NCBI GenBank assembly: GCA_964569425.1
Contig: CAZMVD010000153.1
Location: 1-9,562, forward strand
Length of the DNA stretch: 9,562 nucleotides
Reading direction: 5' to 3'
Origin: JACQXM01 sp964569425
Lineage (GTDB): Bacteria; Planctomycetota; Phycisphaerae; UBA1845
Shown here: piece by piece, positions 3,985-9,562 of the stretch
Numbering within the stretch: the stretch's first letter is position 1
Layout: every line of letters starts with the position of its first letter
Translations under genes and position numbers: made by a program
Notes under the pieces: generated by a model
What the model saw: only the letters and a program-made list of their open reading frames with translations
What the model was told of the DNA's origin: nothing
The model's database searches: none

Positions 3985-6900
3985 TCAGCCGAAATACTCC
4001 TGTAGCGGCTTGACCTCCAGCGGCAGCGGGTCCACGCCCTCTTCGGATTTGCTCAGGGTGCGAATCGCCTCCACCACGGCCCGCGCCCCGGCGAGCGTGG
4101 TCACCAGCGGCACGCGGCGCGCGAAGGCCGCGGCGCGCCAGCGGCCCTCCTCGTGCGCCGGGCCGGTGTGGATCGGCGTGTTGATGAGCAGGTTCAACGT
4201 GCCGTCGTCGATCAAATCCTTGAGGAACGGCGCATCCTTGTCCGCGGCCGACTTGGAGACCAGCGTCGCTTCCAGCCCGGCCTCGGCCAGCACCCGGCGC
4301 GTGCCCACCGTCGAGAACATCTTGAAGCCCAGATCGTTCAGATCGCGCGCGATGGAGACGATCCGCGGCTTGTCCGGGTCGTTGACGCTGATGAGCACGT
4401 TGCCCGAGGTGGGCAGCGACATGCCCGTGGCGATCTGCGCCTTGGCGAAGGCGCGGCCGAACGTCCCCGCGATGGCCATCACCTCGCCGGTGCTGCGCAT
4501 CTCGGGTCCGAGGATCACGTCCACGCCGGGGAACTTGTTGAATGGAAACACCGGCGCCTTCACCGACGTGTGGCCCGGCCAGGGGGTCTGCGTGATGTGG
4601 AACTCTCGAAGCACATCGGCGAGCGGCTCACCGAGCATGACCCTTGTGGCGATGGCCGCCCAGGGCACGCCGGTCGCCTTGGCCACGAAGGGCAGCGTGC
4701 GCGAGGCGCGCGGGTTGACCTCCAGCACGTACACGGTGCGGTTGAGCACCGCGTACTGCACGTTCATGGCCCCGCACACGTTGAGCCGCCGTGCCAGCCG
4801 CCGCGTGGAGCGGAACAGCTCTTCCACCACGAGGCGGCCCAGGGAAAAGGGCGGCAACACGCAGGTGCTGTCGCCGCTGTGGATGCCCGCCTCCTCGATG
4901 TGCTCCATGATGCCCGCGACCATGCAGGTGCGCGGGGGGCCGGCATCGCCGTTGCGCATCTGGCCGAAGTCGGCCACCGCGTCCACGTCCACCTCGATGG
5001 CGTCGATCAGGAACTTATCGATGAGCAGCGGGTTCTGCTCGTGGCCGCCGCCGCGGTCGGTGGCGCCGAAGGCGTCGTGGAGGTAGGCCTCCAGGTCGTG
5101 CGGGTTGTTGCACACCTTCATCCCGCGCCCGCCGAGCACGTAACTGGGGCGGACCAGGATGGGGTAGCCCAGCCGCTCGGCCACGGTGAACGCCTCGCGC
5201 GGGGAGCGTGCGATGCCGTTGGGCGGTTGAAGTAGACTCAGGTCGCGGAGCACGTTCTGGAAGTCGTCGCGGTCTTCGGCGAGGTCGATCATCTCCGGCT
5301 GGGTGCCAAGGATGGGCACTCCGGCGTCCTTGAGCCCCTGGGCCAGGTTCAGCGGCGTCTGCCCGCCGAACTGGACGATCACCCCTTTGACAAGGCCAGA
5401 GGAGATTGGGGATTGCGGATTGGGGATTGCGGATTGCCGATTGTCGATTGTCGATTGATCCGTCTCGCGCGAAACGCCGCTCTCGCCTCTCGCCTCTCGC
5501 CTCTCGCCTTCTCCATCTAACCGCTGCACGACGTTGAGCACGTCCTCGTGCGTGAGCGGCTCGAAGAAGAGCATGTCGCTGGTGTCGAAATCGGTGCTCA
5601 CCGTTTCCGGGTTGGAGTTGATCATCACCGATTCGTAGCCCGCGGCGCGCGAAGCGAAGGAGGCATGGCAGCAGCAATAGTCGAACTCGATGCCCTGCCC
5701 GATGCGGTTGGGCCCGCCGCCCAGCACGATCACCTTGGGCCGGTCGCTGACGCGAATTTCGTCGTCGTACAACCCATCGCCGCCGCTCACGGTCGACTCG
5801 TGCGCCGAGTAGTAGTAGGGGGTACGCGCCTCGAACTCCGCGGCGCAGGTATCCACCAGCTTGTATGCCGGCGCGACGCCGTGCGCCAGCGTGTGGGCAG
5901 CGATTTCCGCCGGCGTCCGCCCGGTGGCCGCGGCCAGTTGCACTTGACTGTAGCCGAGGCGTTTGAGCCGGCCCAGCGGGTTCGCGGCCGGGCGCGGCGA
6001 CACCGGCGCGCCGGTGCCACGTTCCGGCACTTCGCGAACACCCGCGGCGCAGGTCTCTTCGGCGTCGACGAGTTCCTTCATGTTCTCCAGAAACCACGGG
6101 TCGATGCGGGTGAGCTCGTGGACCTGTTCCACCGACCAGCCCATTTTGAAAGCGTAGCGAACGTAGTACGGGCGGCCCTGGCAGGGGCGCTCCAGCTTGT
6201 CGCGGAGCACGCGATCGGGGATTGGCCAGTGCCGCGCGTGTTCCTCTTCGGTGTCCGGCGGCGCCTCGGTGGCGGTGGTTCCGCCGAGTGCCATACCGCT
6301 GTCACCAGACCCCGCCATCGCCGGTGCAGCTGCCGCCGTTTCCCGCGGAACTCCGGCGCTGCGCTTCCGGCCCGCGCCGTGTTTGAGCCAGGCGTCGTTG
6401 TCGTCGAGCCCGAAGCCGAAGCGTTTGATTTCCATCGAGCGGATGCACTTCTGGAACGCTTCCTTGAAGGTTCGCCCGATGGCCATGGCCTCGCCCACCG
6501 ATTTCATCTGCGTTGTGAGCGTCTCGTCGGCGTCGGGGAATTTTTCGAAGGTCCAGCGCGGCATTTTGACGACCACGTAGTCGATGGTGGGCTCGAAGCT
6601 GGCGGGCGTGGTTTTGGTGATGTCGTTGGGGAGTTCGTCGAGCGTGTAGCCCACGGCCAGCTTGGCGGCGATGCGCGCGATGGGGTAGCCGGTGGCCTTG
6701 CTGGCCAGGGCGCTGGAGCGCGACACGCGCGGGTTCATTTCGACCACGGTTTGCCGGCCGGTGCGCGGGTCCACCGCGAACTGGATGTTGCAGCCGCCGG
6801 TATCTACCCCGATGGCGCGGATGATGGCGATGGCGCTGTCGCGCATCAACTGGTATTCCTTGTCGGTGAGGGTCTGGGCGGGGGCGACGGTGATCGAATC

Positions 6901-7650
6901 GCCGGTGTGCACGCCCATGGGGTCGATGTTTTCAATCGAGCAGATGATGACCACGTTGTCGGCGCGGTCGCGCATCACCTCGAGCTCGAACTCCTTCCAG
7001 CCGTAGAGGTCTTCCTCGATGAGGATTTCGCGGACGCGCGAGGCGGCCAGCCCGCGGCGGGCGATGGTTTCGAACTCGGCCATGGTGCGGCAGAAGCCGC
7101 CGCCTTCGCCGCCGAGCGTGTAGGCGGGGCGGATGCAGCAGGGGAGTTTCACGCTTTCGAGCACGCGGAGCGCTTCTTCCCAGGAGTGGGCCACCCCGGA
7201 GCGCGGCACGTCCAGCCCGATGTCGATCATGGTCTGCTTGAAGGCGGTGCGGTCCTCGGCCTTGTGGATGGCGGCGGGGCTGGCGCCGATCATCTGCACG
7301 CCGTGCCGCTGGAGGATGCCGCGCTCGTGGCACTCCATGGCGCAGTTGAGGCCGGTCTGGCCGCCGAGGGTGGGCAGCAGGGCGTGGACGGGCCGGCCGG
7401 CCTGCGCTTCGTGGAGCAGGATTTTTTCGACGAACTCGGGGGTGATGGGTTCGATGTAGGTGTGGTCGGCGGTTTCGGGGTCGGTCATGATGGTGGCGGG
7501 GTTGGAGTTGATGAGCACGACGCGGTAGCCCTCTTCGCGGAGGGCTTTGCAGGCCTGGGTTCCGGAATAGTCGAACTCGCACCCCTGCCCGATGACAATG
7601 GGCCCGGAGCCGATGATGAGGATCGATTGGATGTCGGTGCGTTTGGGCAT
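3985..7650 (-). CDS. carB: Carbamoyl-phosphate synthase large subunit with three in-frame repeat insertions
   Basis: 1221 residues, longer than the usual 1050-1100. With the CarA glutaminase it makes carbamoyl phosphate from glutamine, bicarbonate and ATP for pyrimidine and arginine synthesis. First half: GSGPIVIGQG (14-23), GGQTGLN (96-102) and an ATP-grasp domain with GGEGGGF (180-186). Second half: GGGPNRIGQG (644-653), GGQTPLN (762-768) and ATP-grasp with PSYVLGGRGM (835-844). An MGS-like allosteric domain follows (about 1082-1195, GNVLISVND). Extra segments relative to the common form lie at about 424-468, 538-556 and 712-752. Each is low-complexity and contains a palindrome like those at 1-656, yet the frame is kept, so the enzyme is probably active. 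The start matches the conserved N-terminus; no clear Shine-Dalgarno is seen. CarA is not in the window. The gene is divergent from the ATPase operon. Confidence 0.96.
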   Translation of the reverse strand: MPKRTDIQSILIIGSGPIVIGQGCEFDYSGTQACKALREEGYRVVLINSNPATIMTDPETADHTYIEPITPEFVEKILLHEAQAGRPVHALLPTLGGQTGLNCAMECHERGILQRHGVQMIGASPAAIHKAEDRTAFKQTMIDIGLDVPRSGVAHSWEEALRVLESVKLPCCIRPAYTLGGEGGGFCRTMAEFETIARRGLAASRVREILIEEDLYGWKEFELEVMRDRADNVVIICSIENIDPMGVHTGDSITVAPAQTLTDKEYQLMRDSAIAIIRAIGVDTGGCNIQFAVDPRTGRQTVVEMNPRVSRSSALASKATGYPIARIAAKLAVGYTLDELPNDITKTTPASFEPTIDYVVVKMPRWTFEKFPDADETLTTQMKSVGEAMAIGRTFKEAFQKCIRSMEIKRFGFGLDDNDAWLKHGAGRKRSAGVPRETAAAAPAMAGSGDSGMALGGTTATEAPPDTEEEHARHWPIPDRVLRDKLERPCQGRPYYVRYAFKMGWSVEQVHELTRIDPWFLENMKELVDAEETCAAGVREVPERGTGAPVSPRPAANPLGRLKRLGYSQVQLAAATGRTPAEIAAHTLAHGVAPAYKLVDTCAAEFEARTPYYYSAHESTVSGGDGLYDDEIRVSDRPKVIVLGGGPNRIGQGIEFDYCCCHASFASRAAGYESVMINSNPETVSTDFDTSDMLFFEPLTHEDVLNVVQRLDGEGERREARGESGVSRETDQSTIDNRQSAIPNPQSPISSGLVKGVIVQFGGQTPLNLAQGLKDAGVPILGTQPEMIDLAEDRDDFQNVLRDLSLLQPPNGIARSPREAFTVAERLGYPILVRPSYVLGGRGMKVCNNPHDLEAYLHDAFGATDRGGGHEQNPLLIDKFLIDAIEVDVDAVADFGQMRNGDAGPPRTCMVAGIMEHIEEAGIHSGDSTCVLPPFSLGRLVVEELFRSTRRLARRLNVCGAMNVQYAVLNRTVYVLEVNPRASRTLPFVAKATGVPWAAIATRVMLGEPLADVLREFHITQTPWPGHTSVKAPVFPFNKFPGVDVILGPEMRSTGEVMAIAGTFGRAFAKAQIATGMSLPTSGNVLISVNDPDKPRIVSIARDLNDLGFKMFSTVGTRRVLAEAGLEATLVSKSAADKDAPFLKDLIDDGTLNLLINTPIHTGPAHEEGRWRAAAFARRVPLVTTLAGARAVVEAIRTLSKSEEGVDPLPLEVKPLQEYFG
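5404..5459. repeat. Heptamer tandem repeat GATTGNN, eight units, inside carB
   Basis: Eight contiguous 7-base units start at 5404, 5411, 5418, 5425, 5432, 5439, 5446 and 5453, each GATTG plus two variable bases. They encode part of the inserted loop in CarB (residues about 731-749). Heptamer arrays of similar look (short tandemly repeated repetitive, STRR, sequences) are known from cyanobacteria, mostly between genes. Confidence 0.85.
5461..5476. repeat. Decayed parS-like palindrome inside carB
   Basis: CGTCTCGCGCGAAACG matches the GCGC-variant palindrome of the upstream array at 13 of 16 positions and is read as VSRET (CarB residues 726-730). Its left half, CGTCTCGCGC, is identical to the decayed array copy at 571-580. 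Confidence 0.7.
5481..5508. repeat. Heptamer tandem repeat TCTCGCC, four units, inside carB
   Basis: Four exact contiguous units of TCTCGCC, 4 bases from the decayed palindrome. On the coding strand they give the charged stretch GEGERREARGES of CarB. They have the same 7-base period as the GATTGNN run on the other side of the palindrome. Confidence 0.85.
6001..6016. repeat. CACCGG palindrome inside carB
   Basis: CACCGGCGCGCCGGTG is a perfect 16-bp palindrome followed by CCAC, as in the CACCGGTT elements at 546-564. It is read within RGTGAPVS (CarB residues about 544-551), a segment absent from ordinary CarB at this place. Confidence 0.6.
6337..6352. repeat. Diverged parS/Noc-site-like palindrome inside carB
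   Basis: CGTTTCCCGCGGAACT matches parS at 11 of 16 positions and is read as GVPRET (CarB residues 433-438), parallel to the VSRET read from the other palindromes. It lies in an Ala/Gly-rich insertion. It may be a decayed member of the family or a chance resemblance. Confidence 0.4.
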
Positions 7651-7692
7651 ACGTCGCTACAACGAGTCGGCCGGACACACTCCGGGGGGCGG

Positions 7693-7721
7693 ATTGTAGC
7701 GGGAACGAAGTGCCTTGCCGA
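7693..7721 (-). promoter_or_regulatory. Candidate carB promoter
   Basis: Read on the minus strand: TCGGCA (7721-7716), a 17-base spacer, then TACAAT (7698-7693). The -10 box matches 5 of 6 and the -35 box 4 of 6. It implies a leader of about 35 bases to the carB ATG. Confidence 0.4.
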
Positions 7722-7764
7722 GAGCGGCGGTCTAGGATCGAAGGACGTGTGATTGCCTCCGCAC

Positions 7765-7793
7765 TTGCGTTAGACCCGCACTAGCCAGATTAT
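7765..7793 (+). promoter_or_regulatory. Candidate promoter of the ATPase-TOPRIM operon
   Basis: TTGCGT (7765-7770), a 17-base spacer, then GATTAT (7788-7793); each matches 4 of 6. If real, the transcript starts near 7800, after the in-frame ATG at 7792, which favours the GTG start at 7861. Weak evidence on its own. Confidence 0.28.
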
Positions 7794-7849
7794 GCTGCTC
7801 AGCCGTTGTCGCCAGGGCGGCGGCGATTCCTCGGCTTGGCAGCCTCCAC

Positions 7850-7853
7850 GGAG
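7850..7853 (+). promoter_or_regulatory. Ribosome binding site deciding the GTG start at 7861
   Basis: GGAG lies 7 bases before GTG 7861, whose product begins VFVSRIHLKNWRNF, typical for this ATPase family. The upstream ATG at 7792 has no such site and would add 23 residues unlike the family. Confidence 0.6.
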
Positions 7854-7860
7854 CGGCGAC

Positions 7861-9021
7861 GTGTTCGTTTCCAGAATCCACCTTAAGAACTGGCGAAACT
7901 TCAGGTCGGTCGACGTGGAACTCGACCTGCGGACGTTTCTGGTCGGGCCGAACGCCTCCGGCAAATCGAACTTTCTTGATGTTTTCCGCTTTCTGCGAGA
8001 CGTCGCCCAGCCGGGCGGGGGTTTGCAGCATGCCGTCCGCGAGCGCGGTGGCCTTTCGCGCATCCGGTGCCTGGCGGCGCGCAAGGAACCGGACGTGGAA
8101 ATCAGCGTGGACCTGAGCAGCAACGGTGAGTCCGACGCCCGGTGGCGCTACGAGATCGGCGTCAAGCAACAGCCACGCGGTGATCGCAAGCCGTTCCTGA
8201 GTTTTGAGCGGGTGTGGCGCGGCGCGAGGTGCGTGCTGGAGCGCCCCGACGCGGACGACACCAAGGACCAGGAACGACTGACACAAACGCACTTGGAACA
8301 GATCAACGCCAACGCGGCCTTTCGAGAGGTAGCTAAGTACTTCGAAGCGGTTTCGTACCTCCATCTGGTGCCGCAACTGGTGCGCCACCCGCGCGAGTTT
8401 TCCGGTCCCGGCGTGGCGGGCGACCCGTTCGGCCGGGCGTTTCTCGAACGCATCGCACGCACGCCCGAGAAGACACGAAAGGCGCGGCTCAGGCAGATTG
8501 AGAAAGCCCTTCAGGTCGCGGTTCCGCGACTCAAAGAACTGTGCCACGTCGTAGACACCGACGAAGGCGGAGTCCCCCACCTGGAAGCCGTGTACGACCA
8601 CTGGCGCCCGCACGGCGCCAAACAGCGCGAGCGCGACTTCTCGGACGGCACGCTGCGCCTGATCGGGCTGTTCTGGTGCCTGCTCGAAGGCGATTCGCTC
8701 TTGTTGCTGGAGGAGCCGGAATTGTCCCTCAACTCGGCCATCGTTTCCCGGTTGCCGGCGCTCATGCACCGTGCCCAGCGTCGTCGTCGTCGGCAGATCA
8801 TGGTGAGTACTCATAGCGCCGATCTGTTGCGCGACAAGGGCATCGGACCGGAGGAGGTTCTGCTCCTTCGGCCTGATACCGAGGGAACAACGGTGACTGC
8901 GGGGGCCGGACAGTTGGACGTCATGCGCCTGCTCGAAAAGGGGCTTTCCATTGGCGAAGCCCTGATGCCCAAGACGGCACCGAAAGACATAGATCAATTC
9001 GAACTCGATTTTCCCTCGTGA
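7861..9021 (+). CDS. ABC/OLD-like AAA ATPase (AAA_21 type), first gene of a two-gene operon
   Basis: 386 residues from GTG 7861. It starts with the strand-loop IHLKNWRNFRSVDVEL, typical of RecF/OLD-like ATPases. Walker A is GPNASGKS (29-36, Lys35). A signature-like FSDGTLR lies at 260-266, Walker B is LLLLEEPELSL (281-291, Glu284/Glu285), and the switch histidine is His318 in STHSADLL. The middle (about 100-240) is a lid or helical region with no long coiled coil, so it is not an SMC-type protein. There is no fused nuclease, unlike full OLD proteins; the next gene, overlapping by 4 bases, supplies a TOPRIM-like domain instead. Such ATPase plus TOPRIM pairs are known or predicted as phage-defence systems (PARIS is one, with a DUF4435 partner). 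The expected role is an ATP-driven sensor that controls its partner; this is inferred. It lies head-to-head with carB. Confidence 0.85.
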   Translation: MFVSRIHLKNWRNFRSVDVELDLRTFLVGPNASGKSNFLDVFRFLRDVAQPGGGLQHAVRERGGLSRIRCLAARKEPDVEISVDLSSNGESDARWRYEIGVKQQPRGDRKPFLSFERVWRGARCVLERPDADDTKDQERLTQTHLEQINANAAFREVAKYFEAVSYLHLVPQLVRHPREFSGPGVAGDPFGRAFLERIARTPEKTRKARLRQIEKALQVAVPRLKELCHVVDTDEGGVPHLEAVYDHWRPHGAKQRERDFSDGTLRLIGLFWCLLEGDSLLLLEEPELSLNSAIVSRLPALMHRAQRRRRRQIMVSTHSADLLRDKGIGPEEVLLLRPDTEGTTVTAGAGQLDVMRLLEKGLSIGEALMPKTAPKDIDQFELDFPS

Positions 9022-9509
9022 GCGACTCGATCCCCGTCAACCTGGCCGTCGAAGACGCCCTCAGCGAGTCCGTACTGCGGAAGCTGCTTGCCTCTGCTAA
9101 CCAGCACTATGCTGTTGGCACCTGCTATTCGGAAGGCGGGTTCGGCTACCTGAAGCGAACCATCGGCGGGTTTAACCACGCGGCCAGGGGAACACCATTC
9201 GTGGTGTTGACCGACCTGGACAATGCCAAGTGCGCGCCAAGCCTGATCCACGACTGGCTCTCCGAATCAAGACACACGAACCTGCTGTTTCGTGTGGCCG
9301 TCCGTGAAGTGGAAGCGTGGCTTCTGGCGGATCGCGCGGCGATAGCGACCTTCCTCCGTGTGGCGAGGGCACGGGTTTCCAAGAGCCCCGAGTCACTTCC
9401 TGATCCCAAACGCGAGTTGATCCGACTGGCCAGCCATTCCAGATCGCGTGATATCCGTGACGACATCGTTCCTCCACGAGGTAGCCCCCGAACGCAAGGG
9501 CCGAATTAG
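9018..9509 (+). CDS. TOPRIM-like, DUF4276-type partner protein, possibly C-terminally shortened
   Basis: 163 residues from GTG 9018, whose GTG overlaps the TGA of the ATPase gene (GTGA), so translation is probably coupled. The N-terminal VNLAVEDALSE offers Glu12 and VVLTDLDNAK offers Asp66 and Asp68, the Glu plus DxD pattern of a TOPRIM metal site. VREVEAWLLADRAAIATFL (95-113) resembles the helix segment typical of DUF4276 proteins. The likely function is a nuclease or nuclease-like effector held or activated by the ATPase; this is inferred. The chain stops just after RGSPRTQGPN, where I would expect relatives to continue for several tens of residues, so a nonsense change or an early end is possible. 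No continuation is seen in the other two frames of the 53 bases left. An alternative reading is a small adaptor without catalysis. Confidence 0.75.
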   Translation: MSDSIPVNLAVEDALSESVLRKLLASANQHYAVGTCYSEGGFGYLKRTIGGFNHAARGTPFVVLTDLDNAKCAPSLIHDWLSESRHTNLLFRVAVREVEAWLLADRAAIATFLRVARARVSKSPESLPDPKRELIRLASHSRSRDIRDDIVPPRGSPRTQGPN

Positions 9510-9562
9510 TCGTCCCTGAAAAGCGTTGATTCTCCGGTTTTTTTTGGATGAAACGGGTCCGG
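9510..9562. other. Window end, no gene seen
   Basis: Contains a run of eight or nine T at about 9538 but no stem before it. No open frame of note. Confidence 0.5.

Noticed and set aside
5548..7752. Long plus-strand open frame opposite carB (734 codons), and the 3926-5235 frames
   Set aside because: Shadow of carB in a GC-rich genome; composition is His/Gly/Val/Arg-rich without motifs, while the opposite strand encodes a textbook CarB.
7732..8997. Minus-strand open frame opposite the ATPase gene (421 codons)
   Set aside because: Antisense shadow; the plus strand has Walker A, Walker B and the coupled downstream gene.
9530..9546. Intrinsic terminator at the T-run near the window end
   Set aside because: No GC-rich stem precedes the T-run.

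Overview
This is a GC-rich bacterial chromosomal window with no rRNA, tRNA, CRISPR array or insertion sequence visible. The coding style (large multidomain proteins, GTG starts, in-frame repeat insertions in a housekeeping gene, several families of short interspersed palindromes) suggests an environmental bacterium, possibly of the Planctomycetota type. That assignment is an inference and is weak.

Layout. Positions 1-656 hold no credible gene. They hold a dense cluster of ten 16-bp palindromes: six are exact copies of the bacterial chromosome-partitioning site parS (TGTTTCACGTGAAACA), and four are a symmetric variant (TGTTTCGCGCGAAACA, the last copy with a changed end base). The palindromes sit in a mosaic of duplicated modules and two other hairpin families. 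A short AT-richer stretch follows with a candidate promoter. Then comes a plus-strand gene (836-3907) for a 1023-residue fusion of an LCAT-like alpha/beta hydrolase, a middle domain and a C-terminal CHAT caspase-like protease. Converging on it from the minus strand is carB (7650-3985), the carbamoyl-phosphate synthase large subunit. CarB carries three in-frame insertions made of the same kinds of repeat that fill the first 656 bases. Divergent from carB is a two-gene operon (7861-9021 and 9018-9509): an ABC/OLD-like AAA ATPase overlapping by 4 bases a small TOPRIM-like protein related to the DUF4276 type. The last 53 bases hold no gene.

How the parts may work together. CarB is housekeeping: it makes carbamoyl phosphate for pyrimidine and arginine synthesis. 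The hydrolase-CHAT protein and the ATPase-TOPRIM pair both have the architecture of conflict or defence proteins; neither has a proven role here. The parS-like array has no parA or parB beside it within the window. Either it is a ParB loading centre of unusual density, or a mobile palindromic repeat family has converged on, or been derived from, parS. Decayed copies of the same palindrome inside carB argue that the elements spread.
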